From: Winogradskyella pelagia
GTDB taxonomy: Bacteria; Bacteroidota; Bacteroidia; Flavobacteriales; Flavobacteriaceae
DNA: 64,000 nt
Direction: 5' to 3'
Assembly (NCBI RefSeq): GCF_017581965.1
Contig: NZ_JAGEVF010000007.1
Coordinates: 1 to 64,000, forward strand
The notes under the pieces are model-generated. The model made no database searches, was not told the DNA's origin, and worked only from the letters and a program-made list of their open reading frames with translations. The position numbers and the translations under genes are program-made. Below are positions 19,080 to 27,878 of this stretch, one piece after another (the stretch's first letter is position 1; each line of letters begins with the position of its first letter).

Positions 19080-19111
19080 TTGTATTCTCTCCCAGATTAA
19101 AGGTAGGTTTG
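19080..19111 (+). promoter_or_regulatory. Promoter of the DUF1573 gene
   Basis: A TTG at 19080-19082 and TAGGTTTG at 19104-19111 are 21 bases apart, matching the Bacteroidota consensus. Transcription would start near 19116, about 25 bases before the ATG. Confidence 0.65.
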
Positions 19112-19140
19112 CTTCAGTATTAATCAAAAATTTATTAATT

Positions 19141-19548
19141 ATGAAACGAACAGTTTTAAATGTATTTATTCTGGTATTAGCCTTAGGCTTCTACAATTTT
19201 GAATCGGCCAATGCTTCACTAAATCTAGATGCGATGGCGATTATTAGTTTTGAGTCCCAGACCATTGATTATGGAACTATTTTACAAGACTCAGATGGCA
19301 ATCGGGTTTTTAATTTTCAAAATACAGGAGATGCGCCTTTGTTAATTACCAATGTAAAAACCTCGTGTGGCTGCACCGTCCCTTCTTATTCTAAAGACCC
19401 TATACTTCCAGGAGAAACAGGTGAAATTAAAATTAATTACAATACCAAAAAGTTAGGTGCCTTTACCAAATCCATAACTGTATCATCGAACACTAAAAGC
19501 GGAAATACGGTATTAAAAATAAAGGGGAATATTATCGCATCAGAATAA
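19141..19548 (+). CDS. DUF1573 secreted protein, 135 aa
   Basis: A small exported protein with a signal peptide ending near FESANA and one Ig/ASH-like DUF1573 domain. The signature is ISFESQTIDYGTILQDSDG, then FNFQNTGDAPLLITNVKTSC, GCTVPSYSKDPILPGETGEI and TVSSNT. The GCT motif and the proline after it are conserved in the family. The function is unknown, with a periplasmic or surface role likely. It has a good promoter upstream and a long stem-loop downstream, so it is probably a single-gene unit. Confidence 0.88.
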   Translation: MKRTVLNVFILVLALGFYNFESANASLNLDAMAIISFESQTIDYGTILQDSDGNRVFNFQNTGDAPLLITNVKTSCGCTVPSYSKDPILPGETGEIKINYNTKKLGAFTKSITVSSNTKSGNTVLKIKGNIIASE

Positions 19549-19571
19549 GTGACAAGAAGAATATTTTTAAG

Positions 19572-19615
19572 GAGGTTGTGGCTTGGTTAGTTAGTTTTAA
19601 TCAAGTCATAACCTC
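19572..19615 (+). terminator. Long 17-bp hairpin after the DUF1573 gene
   Basis: Arms GAGGTTGTGGCTTGGTT (19572-19588) and AATCAAGTCATAACCTC (19599-19615) pair at every position, with four G-U pairs and a ten-base loop. The hairpin sits 23 bases past the stop codon. The T-rich stretch that follows is weak, so it may act as a terminator or as an RNA-stabilising or processed structure. Confidence 0.6.
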
Positions 19616-19718
19616 TATAATTTAAGATTTTTCAATTTCTTTAATTCTAAGTAGAGATTAACTATTGTATGAGCCTCACAATCTTTTCTTAAGGATTCAA
19701 TGTTTACCTGAAATAATG

Positions 19719-19726
19719 TAATTTTG
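19719..19726 (+). promoter_or_regulatory. -7 box of lysS
   Basis: TAATTTTG matches TAnnTTTG and lies 20 bases before the lysS ATG. No TTG is found at the usual -33 position. Confidence 0.45.
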
Positions 19727-19746
19727 CATTTCAAAAAATTAAGGGC

Positions 19747-21438
19747 ATGCAGCTGTCAGAGCAAGAAATCGTAAGGCGAGAGAAGTTAGAAAAACTAAGG
19801 GCACTAGATATTAATCCTTACCCAGCAGATTTATATCCAGTTAATCATACCACTGAGGATATCAAATCTAGCTATCAAAATGAGAAAAAAGTGACCATAG
19901 CGGGTCGGTTAATGTCTCGAAGAATTCAGGGAAATGCGAGTTTTGCTGAGCTTCAAGACAGCGAAGGCCGTATTCAGGTATATTTCAATAGAGACGAAAT
20001 TTGTCCTAATGATGATAAGACAAAATATAATACTGTCTACAAGAAACTACTTGATATTGGTGATTTTATAGGTATTGAAGGTGAGCTTTTTACGACCAAG
20101 GTTGGTGAAAAAACAGTAATGGTAAAAGACTTCACCTTACTAAGCAAAGCCCTAAGACCTTTACCACTTCCTAAAACAGATAGTGAAGGTAATGTTTACG
20201 ACGAGTTTAACGATCCAGAACTTAGGTATAGACAGCGCTATGCCGATTTAGCAGTTAACCCTCATGTTAAAGAGGTTTTTGTTAAGCGTACCAAGCTATT
20301 TAATGCTATGCGTCAATTTTTTAATGATGCAGGCTATTTTGAGGTAGAAACGCCGATATTACAACCTATTCCTGGAGGTGCTGCAGCAAGACCATTTGTA
20401 ACCCATCACAACACCTTAGATATTCCACTTTACATGAGAATAGCTAACGAATTGTATCTAAAACGTCTTATTGTTGGTGGCTTTGAAGGGGTTTATGAGT
20501 TTTCTAAAAACTTTAGAAACGAGGGTATGGATCGCACTCATAATCCCGAATTTACGGCTATGGAGATATATGTAGCTTACAAGGATTATAATTGGATGAT
20601 GGATTTCTGTGAGCAGCTTTTAGAATACTGTGCCATTGCGGTTAACGGTACCACCGAAGCCACCTACGGAGCGCATAAAATAGATTTTAAAGCACCTTAC
20701 AAGCGCATTACAATGCGCGATTCTATTTTAGAATTTACCGGGTTTGACATTAATGAAAAAACGGAAGATGAGATAAGATCTGCTGCTCAAAATATGGGTA
20801 TCGAAGTTAACGACACCATGGGTAAAGGCAAACTCATAGATGAAATTTTTGGTGAAAAATGTGAAGGCAATTATATTCAACCCACATTTATAACAGATTA
20901 CCCAAAAGAAATGAGCCCGTTGTGCAAGGAACATCGCGATAATCCTGAATTGACGGAACGTTTTGAGCTCATGGTCTGTGGTAAAGAAATAGCCAATGCC
21001 TATTCGGAATTGAATGATCCTATTGATCAACGCGAGCGTTTTGAACATCAATTGCAATTGGCCAAAAAAGGTGATGATGAAGCAACAGAATTTATAGATT
21101 TTGATTTTCTAAGAGCTTTAGAATATGGTATGCCACCTACCTCAGGTATGGGAATTGGCATGGATCGTTTGGTAATGTTTCTTACCGATAATCAAAGTAT
21201 ACAAGAAGTGTTGTTTTTTCCTCAAATGAAACCCGAGAAAAAGCCACTTGAGATAAGTGAAGAAGCTAAAATGGTATTAGCTATCCTTGCTAAGCAGGAG
21301 AAGATGGTACTTAGCGAATTAAAGGCAAATTCTGGTCTTTCTAACAAAAAATGGGACAAAACCATTAAAGAACTAACAGGTAAGAAAGTTGCCAAGGTTG
21401 AAAAAACTGATGAGGGTCTTTTTGTTGAAGCCTTATAG
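19747..21438 (+). CDS. lysS: Lysyl-tRNA synthetase, class II, 563 aa
   Basis: Charges tRNA-Lys with lysine for translation. The N-terminal OB-fold anticodon-binding domain (TIAGRLMSRRIQGNASFAEL) is followed by the class II catalytic core. Motif 2 is seen in YEFSKNFRNEGMDRTHNPEF and motif 3 in GMGIGMDRLVMFLTDN; RYADLAVNPHVKEVFVKRT marks motif 1. The bacterial enzyme usually ends soon after motif 3. Here about 60 more residues follow (EEAKMVLAILAKQEKMVLSE to the end), resembling a small winged-helix domain. This tail is usual for flavobacterial LysS. The gene has its own -7 box and terminator. Confidence 0.97.
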   Translation: MQLSEQEIVRREKLEKLRALDINPYPADLYPVNHTTEDIKSSYQNEKKVTIAGRLMSRRIQGNASFAELQDSEGRIQVYFNRDEICPNDDKTKYNTVYKKLLDIGDFIGIEGELFTTKVGEKTVMVKDFTLLSKALRPLPLPKTDSEGNVYDEFNDPELRYRQRYADLAVNPHVKEVFVKRTKLFNAMRQFFNDAGYFEVETPILQPIPGGAAARPFVTHHNTLDIPLYMRIANELYLKRLIVGGFEGVYEFSKNFRNEGMDRTHNPEFTAMEIYVAYKDYNWMMDFCEQLLEYCAIAVNGTTEATYGAHKIDFKAPYKRITMRDSILEFTGFDINEKTEDEIRSAAQNMGIEVNDTMGKGKLIDEIFGEKCEGNYIQPTFITDYPKEMSPLCKEHRDNPELTERFELMVCGKEIANAYSELNDPIDQRERFEHQLQLAKKGDDEATEFIDFDFLRALEYGMPPTSGMGIGMDRLVMFLTDNQSIQEVLFFPQMKPEKKPLEISEEAKMVLAILAKQEKMVLSELKANSGLSNKKWDKTIKELTGKKVAKVEKTDEGLFVEAL

Positions 21439-21456
21439 TTATATAACATCATATTA

Positions 21457-21489
21457 GAAAAAAAGAATCAGTACGCTGATTCTTTTTTT
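21457..21489 (+). terminator. lysS terminator
   Basis: Arms AAAAGAATCAG (21461-21471) and CTGATTCTTTT (21476-21486) with loop TACG, flanked by A-runs and T-runs. It follows the lysS stop by 19 bases and could work on either strand. Confidence 0.88.
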
Positions 21490-21587
21490 GCTTAAATTCT
21501 AGGCTATTCACCGAGTAGTTCTTGGTAATACCCATATTTTTATTACTTTACCGTCCTAACTATATCAATATTTGTTTTCTTCAATAT

Positions 21588-22565
21588 ATGAAACGCTTTT
21601 TTTACTTAATTGTAGGGTTTGGAATACTATCCTGTAGTAATGATGACTCTGTCACACCCAGCCCTGAACCTCAGGTCGTTGCGGAATTTAAAACCAACTT
21701 ATCTGAATTAAATCTTTATTCAGGTGAATTAAGTGCGCTAGACATTTCGCCGTACGCCTTTCAGTATGAACTAAACACGCCTCTTTTTACCGATTATGCC
21801 CATAAAGAACGTCTTATAGCTTTACCAGAAGGTACTACAATGCAATTCGATGGCGACGGGCTTCCAATTTTCCCTGATAATACTGTTATTGCAAAGACAT
21901 TTTACTACAATATTGATGAACGAGACCTTTCTTTGGGACGGCAAATTATAGAAACTCGGGTTTTAATTAAAATCAATGGCCAATGGACTACAGGAGATTA
22001 TAAATGGAATGATGAGCAGACAGAAGCTGTCTTAGATTTAAATGGAAGCACAGTCCCTGTAAACTGGGTAGATAATAACGGAGTAGCACAATCTACCGAT
22101 TATGAAATCCCGTCTAATACAGATTGCTTTACCTGTCATAACTCTTATGACAACCTAACTCCTATTGGACCGAAACTTAGAACACTTAATTTTAATTTAA
22201 ACGGTGACAACCAGTTGCAAAACCTTATTGACAATTCTTACCTTTCAGGGCTTACTGATGCTGGAGAAGTGGATTCAATCGCAAATTGGGAAGACACCTC
22301 GGCCCCATTAGAAGACAGGGCACGGTCTTATTTTGACGTCAATTGTGCACATTGTCATATTCCAGGTGGTTTTTGTGACGACTTATCTACCTTAAATCTC
22401 GACTATGCAACAAGCCTTGAGGATTCCAATATTATCCAGAGAAAATTCAGCATTTCGTCAAGAATGGGTATATATATTCCTGAATTTAGCATGCCTTTTA
22501 TTGGTACAACGATGATTCATTATGAAGGTGTAGACCTGATTCAATCCTTTTTAGACACACTTTAA
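21588..22565 (+). CDS. Dihaem-type lipoprotein with two CxxCH motifs, 325 aa
   Basis: A lipoprotein with haem c-binding motifs, probably a periplasmic or surface electron carrier of unknown pathway. The ATG at 21588 (MKRFFYLIVGFGILSC) gives a lipobox Cys at residue 16; an ATG at 21522 would add an unlikely hydrophobic leader. CFTCH (about residue 180) and CAHCH (about residue 254) are haem sites. The surrounding pattern (LSELNLY, FQYELNTPLFTDYAHKERLI, FPDNTVIAKTFYYN) resembles the SO2930-type dihaem cytochrome family. It lies alone between the lysS terminator and a GTG-started protease gene. Confidence 0.8.
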   Translation: MKRFFYLIVGFGILSCSNDDSVTPSPEPQVVAEFKTNLSELNLYSGELSALDISPYAFQYELNTPLFTDYAHKERLIALPEGTTMQFDGDGLPIFPDNTVIAKTFYYNIDERDLSLGRQIIETRVLIKINGQWTTGDYKWNDEQTEAVLDLNGSTVPVNWVDNNGVAQSTDYEIPSNTDCFTCHNSYDNLTPIGPKLRTLNFNLNGDNQLQNLIDNSYLSGLTDAGEVDSIANWEDTSAPLEDRARSYFDVNCAHCHIPGGFCDDLSTLNLDYATSLEDSNIIQRKFSISSRMGIYIPEFSMPFIGTTMIHYEGVDLIQSFLDTL

Positions 22566-22659
22566 AAGCTTCGTTAAATAAATATTAAAGTAGTAGCCTT
22601 ATTTTAAAGATAAGCATTGGAATCCTTACTTTCATGCAAATTTTTTAAAACCGACAATT

Positions 22660-25155
22660 GTGAGATTCTATTCAACTAAACTACTCTATGTGCTTTGCGC
22701 ATTTTTGGTTTTTTCTTGTTCAACAACGAAAAAAGCCAGCAAATCTAAAAAATCAGACCAAACAGCAATGGCTAAACCACCAGGAAAAAAGCCTGGTAAA
22801 AATGATATTCAGCCTTACGATAAGGTGATAACCGACAAGGCCAAATCGGACGAAGGTCTTTTTTATGTGCACCAATTAGAGGACAAATATTTTTACGAAA
22901 TACCTGATTCATTATTTGAAAGAGAAATGTTGATGGTAACCCGTATTTCTAAAACTGCTGCAGGACTTGGTTTTGGCGGTGGAAAATTGAGCGAGCAAGT
23001 ACTTCGCTGGCAAAAGAAAGACAAAAAAGTATTACTAAGAATGGTATCTCACCAAGTAGTAGCTGCAGATTCTTTACCTGTGCATGAAGCAGTAGTAAAT
23101 TCTAACTTTGAACCAGTAATTGCAACATTTCCTATTAAGGCTCTAGGAAAAGACTCTACAAGCACTGTTATAGACGTAACCGATTTATTTTCAAAAGATG
23201 TCAAGCCATTAGGTTTTCCTCAAAGAAGACGTCAGCAATATAGAATTACACGCCTAGACGGACAGCTCTCGTACATTGAAAGTTTAAAGTCTTACCCAAC
23301 TAACATTGAGTCTAGAACAGTAAAAACATACGCTGCCGGCCAGCCACCATCAAATTCTAATACTGGAGCAATTACTTTAGAAATCAACAATTCTATGATA
23401 TTACTTCCTAAAGTACCTATGCAACGTAGAATATTTGATCAGCGTGTAGGATGGTTCACCAGTGGCACAACGGATTATGGCTTACCAGCTCAAGAGAGTA
23501 AAACCATCACATATCTAGACCGTTGGAGATTAGAAGTTAGAGATGAAGATATTGAGAAATTTAAAAGAGGGGAATTAGTAGTTCCTAAGAAACAAATAGT
23601 ATACTATATTGATAGGGCAACTCCAGAACAATGGAGACCTTATATAAAGCAAGGTATTGAAGATTGGCAAGTAGCTTTTGAGGCCGCAGGTTTTAAAGAA
23701 GCTATTATTGCAAAAGACCCTCCAACACCAGAGGAAGATCCAGAATGGTCTCCTGAAGATGCCAGATATTCTGTAGTTAGATATTTAGCGTCTCCAATAC
23801 CAAATGCCAATGGCCCTCACGTAAGTGACCCTAGATCTGGTGAGATATTGGAAAGTGATATTAACTGGTATCACAACGTTATGACCTTATTGAGAAACTG
23901 GTTCTTTGTACAAACTGCAGCTATTAACCCTGATGCCAGAGGTGTTGCCTTTAAAGATGAAGTTATGGGACGATTAATTCGTTTTGTATCTGCACATGAA
24001 GTCGGGCATACGCTTGGTCTACCACATAACATGGGTAGCAGCGTAGCTTATCCAGTTGAGAAATTACGTGATGCTGAATTTACAAGGAAATATGGAACAG
24101 CACCTTCAATTATGGATTATGCCCGTTTCAATTATGTGGCTCAACCAGGTGATGAAGGCGTGGCTTTAATGCCAAATATTGGACCTTACGATAAATACTC
24201 AATAAATTGGGGTTACAGACCTATTCTTGAAGCCAAAACTGCTGCTGATGAAAAGAAAACATTAGACAGCTGGATATTAGAAAAAGCTGGAGACCCAATG
24301 TATCGCTTTGGAAGACAACAAAGGGGAGTTATTGACCCTAGCTCTCAAACTGAAGACTTAGGAGATGACGCGGTACTAGCTAGTGAATACGGTATAAAAA
24401 ATCTTAAACGTATTCTTCCTAATCTAATTGAATGGACTGCAGAAGACGGTAAAAATTATGATGATTTAGAAACCATGTACGGTCAAGTCCTTGGGCAGTT
24501 TAATCGCTATATGGGTCATGTATCATCTAATATTGGTGGTGTATATGAGTACTACAAGACTTACGACCAAGAAGGAGCAGTTTACACACACGTTCCTGCT
24601 GACCACCAGAAAAAAGCAATGCAATTTATACAAGATCAGTTGTTTACTACGCCAGAATGGATGTTAGACAACAACATTTTCAACAAAATAGAAAGTGCTG
24701 GACATATTGAACGTGTAAGAGGAATTCAAACGCGTACGTTGAACAATATGATGGATTTTGGCAGAATGCAACGTTTGCTCGAGAATGAGTCCATTAACGG
24801 TTCATCAGCTTATGGTTTGTATGATATGATGAAGGATTTGCGCAAAGGTGTGTTTAGTGAATTACGTACAGGTAAAAAAATAGATATTTACAGACGTAAT
24901 CTACAACGTGCTTACATAGAACGCATGGAGTTTATAATGAAAAATGAGCAGCCATCAATACCTGCTCAATTTAGAAGATTCTTTAGTGGTACAAGTGTAA
25001 ATGTAAGTCAATCTGATATTAGAGCAATTGTACGAGCTGAATTGAAGTCCTTACGTTCTCAATTAAGAAATGCACGTGGTGGGGACGCTATGAGTAGAAT
25101 TCATATTGCAGATGCATTAGAGCGCGTAAATGATATTCTTGACCCTAATAATTAG
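22660..25155 (+). CDS. Zinc-dependent metalloprotease lipoprotein (DUF5117/DUF5118/DUF4953), 831 aa
   Basis: A large envelope protease of a Bacteroidota family with DUF5118, DUF5117 and a DUF4953 M10-like catalytic region. It starts with GTG at 22660, giving the signal MRFYSTKLLYVLCAFLVFSC and a lipobox Cys at residue 20. The zinc site HEVGHTLGLPH has His446, Glu447, His450 and His456, the metzincin HExxHxxGxxH pattern, with SIMDYARFNYVAQPGD after it as a Met-turn-like segment. The N-terminal domain is Lys- and Pro-rich. A Met-rich C-terminal helical domain follows the catalytic one. It ends at a strong terminator, so it is likely monocistronic. The substrate is unknown. Confidence 0.9.
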   Translation: MRFYSTKLLYVLCAFLVFSCSTTKKASKSKKSDQTAMAKPPGKKPGKNDIQPYDKVITDKAKSDEGLFYVHQLEDKYFYEIPDSLFEREMLMVTRISKTAAGLGFGGGKLSEQVLRWQKKDKKVLLRMVSHQVVAADSLPVHEAVVNSNFEPVIATFPIKALGKDSTSTVIDVTDLFSKDVKPLGFPQRRRQQYRITRLDGQLSYIESLKSYPTNIESRTVKTYAAGQPPSNSNTGAITLEINNSMILLPKVPMQRRIFDQRVGWFTSGTTDYGLPAQESKTITYLDRWRLEVRDEDIEKFKRGELVVPKKQIVYYIDRATPEQWRPYIKQGIEDWQVAFEAAGFKEAIIAKDPPTPEEDPEWSPEDARYSVVRYLASPIPNANGPHVSDPRSGEILESDINWYHNVMTLLRNWFFVQTAAINPDARGVAFKDEVMGRLIRFVSAHEVGHTLGLPHNMGSSVAYPVEKLRDAEFTRKYGTAPSIMDYARFNYVAQPGDEGVALMPNIGPYDKYSINWGYRPILEAKTAADEKKTLDSWILEKAGDPMYRFGRQQRGVIDPSSQTEDLGDDAVLASEYGIKNLKRILPNLIEWTAEDGKNYDDLETMYGQVLGQFNRYMGHVSSNIGGVYEYYKTYDQEGAVYTHVPADHQKKAMQFIQDQLFTTPEWMLDNNIFNKIESAGHIERVRGIQTRTLNNMMDFGRMQRLLENESINGSSAYGLYDMMKDLRKGVFSELRTGKKIDIYRRNLQRAYIERMEFIMKNEQPSIPAQFRRFFSGTSVNVSQSDIRAIVRAELKSLRSQLRNARGGDAMSRIHIADALERVNDILDPNN

Positions 25156-25173
25156 GATAGAAAGAACAATGGT

Positions 25174-25208
25174 AAAAAAAGCTTCGATAAAAATCGAAGC
25201 TTTTTTTT
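25174..25208 (+). terminator. Terminator after the metalloprotease gene
   Basis: Arms GCTTCGAT (25181-25188) and ATCGAAGC (25193-25200) with a four-base loop, extended by A/T tracts and followed by eight T. It follows the stop codon by 18 bases. Confidence 0.9.
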
Positions 25209-25268
25209 GGGGTTTACATTTATCAAAGTTTTGAAAATGTTATCTTTACCATTTAAAACACTAAAAAA

Positions 25269-25652
25269 ATGAAAAAATTAATCTTATTACTTATAACTAT
25301 GGTTGCGTTTAATTTAAGCGCACAAGATTTAAAATCACTATCTAAATCTGCAGAAGGCATGACTAAAGCCACAGATAACAACTCTTTTGTAGAGAAGTTT
25401 GCTGGTGACCAAGTTAAAAAACTAACTAAAAAACTGAATTTGTCGGAAAAACAACAGACGCAGGTCAGTGATTTAGTGGTTTCTCAATTGAAATCAGAAA
25501 AAGTACAAAAACTTATTTCTAGTTTTTCTCCTGATCAATTAATGGGCTCGGCCGCACAAAATGAAATATCTAAAACTGTTATGGGCAATAGTTCTTTTCA
25601 AAACGGTATGGATAAAATATTAACAGACGAGCAGAAAAAAATAAAGCTATAG
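25269..25652 (+). CDS. Small secreted protein with ILT-x-EQ motif, 127 aa
   Basis: Function unknown. The signal peptide MKKLILLLITMVAFNLSAQ is followed by a charged helical protein with a KKLNLSEKQQTQVSDLVV segment and a C-terminal ILTDEQKKIKL. Helical secreted proteins ending in ILT-x-x-Q resemble the LTxxQ/Spy-type periplasmic group, but the match is only by pattern. Two more small genes with the same ending (27508-27804, broken, and 27879-28205) lie within 3 kb, so these may be distant relatives. Confidence 0.65.
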   Translation: MKKLILLLITMVAFNLSAQDLKSLSKSAEGMTKATDNNSFVEKFAGDQVKKLTKKLNLSEKQQTQVSDLVVSQLKSEKVQKLISSFSPDQLMGSAAQNEISKTVMGNSSFQNGMDKILTDEQKKIKL

Positions 25653-25683
25653 GTACATACCTCAGTGACGAATTTCGTTGATA

Positions 25684-25717
25684 AGAGCTTCATAATTATA
25701 TGAAGCTCTCTTATTTT
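25684..25717. terminator. Hairpin between convergent genes
   Basis: Ten-base arms AGAGCTTCAT (25684-25693) and ATGAAGCTCT (25700-25709) with a six-base loop. T-rich sequence follows on the plus strand. It separates the small secreted gene from the alpha/beta hydrolase gene ending at 25711. Confidence 0.75.
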
Positions 25718-26532
25718 AGATGGGTTTCTACGCCTATGTGATAAGTTTCAAATTCTATGAGATTATTGTGGCCGCCACCTTCAATAGAAATAAACAATAT
25801 GTCCTGTACGCCAATCTGTGTTAACTTCTTACCAGAGGAATAAGGCACCACTTTATCTGCTGTGCCATGTAATATTATAACGGGGCAATTTACTCGTTTT
25901 AAATACTCATAGCTTGGAATTTTGTACTTTAGTAAAGAGGAAACCGGCAATAACGGAAACCTATGTTTAGCGACATCTGCAATGCTATAGTAGGGTGTTT
26001 CTAGAAATAGTTTTTTAGGTGTATTATTTTGTGCTAAATAAGATGCTATACCTGTTCCTAAAGACCGTCCATAAATAATTATTTCATTCTCACTGTAATA
26101 CTCCTTAAGGTAATTGTAGGAGTATTGTGCATCGCTATAAAGTGCCTCTTCACTAAGCTTACCTTTGCTCTTACCATATGTCCTATAGTCTATCACAAAG
26201 ACATCGTAGTTTAAACCAACAAAATATTCTGTTACAGTACCCCATCTGCTCAAATTCCCCGCATTTCCATGAAAATACAGAATTACTCCTTTTGGCGCTT
26301 TAGCTTTAAAATGTAAGGCATTAATGAGCGCATTCTTCTCAGGCTTAAGAAAAACCTCTTCAAACGGATAGTTAAACTGGTACTCATAGTCTTGCGCCAA
26401 TTCAGTTGGTAAAAACATTATTTTTTCTTGCAAAAGATATAAGGAGGCTCCAATCATAATATATATTCCAAAAAGCGCAAATAGTGTGTATTTAAGCTTT
26501 TTTCTTGGATTTTTTCGCACTGTGAATGACAT
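25711..26532 (-). CDS. Membrane-anchored alpha/beta hydrolase, 273 aa
   Basis: A serine hydrolase of the alpha/beta fold (BEM46/ABHD13-like), substrate unknown. A basic N-terminus and one transmembrane helix (YTLFALFGIYIMIGASLYLL) anchor it. VILYFHGNAGNLSRWG carries the oxyanion HG motif, YGRSLGTG holds the nucleophile Ser in GxSxG, HGTADKVVP the acid, and the SIEGGGHNNL segment the catalytic His. It overlaps the 3' end of a paralogous gene by 41 bases on the same strand. The two share layout and many motifs, so this is a tandem duplication. The stop is next to a hairpin. Confidence 0.88.
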   Translation of the reverse strand: MSFTVRKNPRKKLKYTLFALFGIYIMIGASLYLLQEKIMFLPTELAQDYEYQFNYPFEEVFLKPEKNALINALHFKAKAPKGVILYFHGNAGNLSRWGTVTEYFVGLNYDVFVIDYRTYGKSKGKLSEEALYSDAQYSYNYLKEYYSENEIIIYGRSLGTGIASYLAQNNTPKKLFLETPYYSIADVAKHRFPLLPVSSLLKYKIPSYEYLKRVNCPVIILHGTADKVVPYSSGKKLTQIGVQDILFISIEGGGHNNLIEFETYHIGVETHLK

Positions 26533-27370
26533 TAATACTCGTTGTTTCTAAATCTATAGTTTTAGGCTCGCTATTTAAAATATCATCTAACATTTTATGG
26601 TATGCTTCAAAATTATTCAAGTTTTTATGACCTCCTCCAATAACCGTATGAAGTTTAGTAAGTTCTGGCTTAATCTTCGCCAGTTTAACACTTGTCTTGT
26701 ATGGAATAAGCTTATCATTTGTTCCGTGGATAATATGTATAGGGCACTGCACGTACTTAAGCCATTTGTAGGTTGGTAACGGGTACTTTATTAAAATTGA
26801 AAGTGGCATAAAAGGTGCGTAACGTGCCGTAACTTTTGTTAGACTGTAATATGGAGCATCTAGAATCAATAAACGTGGATTGTTCAATGATGCTAGCTTT
26901 GTTGCAAAACCCGAACCTAATGACCGCCCATATAGTATAATCCTATCTTCGGAAGTTCTTTCCTTAATCTTGTTATATACTTCTTGTAAATCGCGCTTAA
27001 TAGCTTTCTGGGAACGTTTTCCTGTACTTTTCCCAAAACCGCGATAATCTACCATAAGCACATTGTATCCATGCCTAGTAAAATCTACGGCAAATTTCCC
27101 CCAGCCTTTTATGCTTTTGGAGTTGCCTTTAAGGTAAAGTACAACACCCTTGCTCTCCCCTTTTGGAAAAAATCGCAATCCATTAATAATAGCTCCATCT
27201 CTAGTTTCGAGATTATATTCTTTGGTTTGTTGATTTTCGTAGTCAAATTGAAAATCTAAAGGTAATTTTTCAGGTTTAAAAAGCATATAATCCTGCAAGT
27301 AATATAGTGCTATACTAATTGCAAAGTATATACTGAAAATAATGAGAACTGTAGAAACCCAATAAGTCAT
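26492..27370 (-). CDS. Membrane-anchored alpha/beta hydrolase, tandem paralogue, 292 aa
   Basis: Same family and architecture as its downstream neighbour. I start it at ATG 27370 (MTYWVSTVLIIFSIYFAISI), which gives a single transmembrane helix; an ATG at 27418 adds a further hydrophobic stretch. Motifs: VVLYLKGNSKSIKGWG in the oxyanion region (HG replaced by KG), YGRSLGSGFATKLA with the nucleophile Ser, HGTNDKLIPY and GGGHKNLNNF with the catalytic Asp and His. A Lys-rich C-terminal tail of about 20 residues is the part that overlaps the next gene. Substrate unknown. Confidence 0.85.
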   Translation of the reverse strand: MTYWVSTVLIIFSIYFAISIALYYLQDYMLFKPEKLPLDFQFDYENQQTKEYNLETRDGAIINGLRFFPKGESKGVVLYLKGNSKSIKGWGKFAVDFTRHGYNVLMVDYRGFGKSTGKRSQKAIKRDLQEVYNKIKERTSEDRIILYGRSLGSGFATKLASLNNPRLLILDAPYYSLTKVTARYAPFMPLSILIKYPLPTYKWLKYVQCPIHIIHGTNDKLIPYKTSVKLAKIKPELTKLHTVIGGGHKNLNNFEAYHKMLDDILNSEPKTIDLETTSINVIHSAKKSKKKA

Positions 27371-27507
27371 ATAAAGAAATATATACCTACAATATAGAAA
27401 AATTAGACTGAGGCTCATGAAGATATTATTGTATAAATATTCAATAGTTAAAAATAAAGCCTAAAAAAACAACTACTTTTAAAAGTAACTAAAATCGCAT
27501 TTCAATT

Positions 27508-27804
27508 GTGAAACGAACTATTTCACTTCTATTACTGCCATTTATAACCACTAGTACTGCCTAGAGCAAATCTGTAAAGTCGTCCGATAAAATACAAAGC
27601 GCTAAATTGAAAGATGATTACGGCAATTCACAAAAAGCATCCAAAGATGAAGCTCAATTAAAATATGACAAAATACATAAGGATCCTTTCAATAAGATAA
27701 TTTCTGCGTTTAAAGATATTTTAACCCCAGAACAATGGGCTAAATATACTTCTTCGTTATCTAAGACGAAGTCATCACTAAAACACTATAGAATTAAAAA
27801 TTGA
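27508..27804 (+). pseudogene. Small secreted protein gene interrupted by a TAG stop
   Basis: Reading from GTG at 27508 gives a signal peptide (MKRTISLLLLPFITTSTA) and then an in-frame TAG at 27562-27564, exactly at the signal peptide end. After it the same frame continues with SKSVKSSDKIQSAKLKDDYG and ends ILTPEQWAKY plus a short basic tail, 98 codons in all counting the stop. The C-terminal ILTPEQ resembles its neighbours at 25269 and 27879. The simplest reading is a nonsense mutation in a small secreted protein. An alternative is a working smaller protein from an internal start, but it would lack a signal peptide. Confidence 0.7.
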
Positions 27805-27878
27805 AAGACTGTTTTCTATCAGGCACGCTACTTTTAAATAAATTACTATTTTAGTAACCAATAATTAAATCTCACAAA

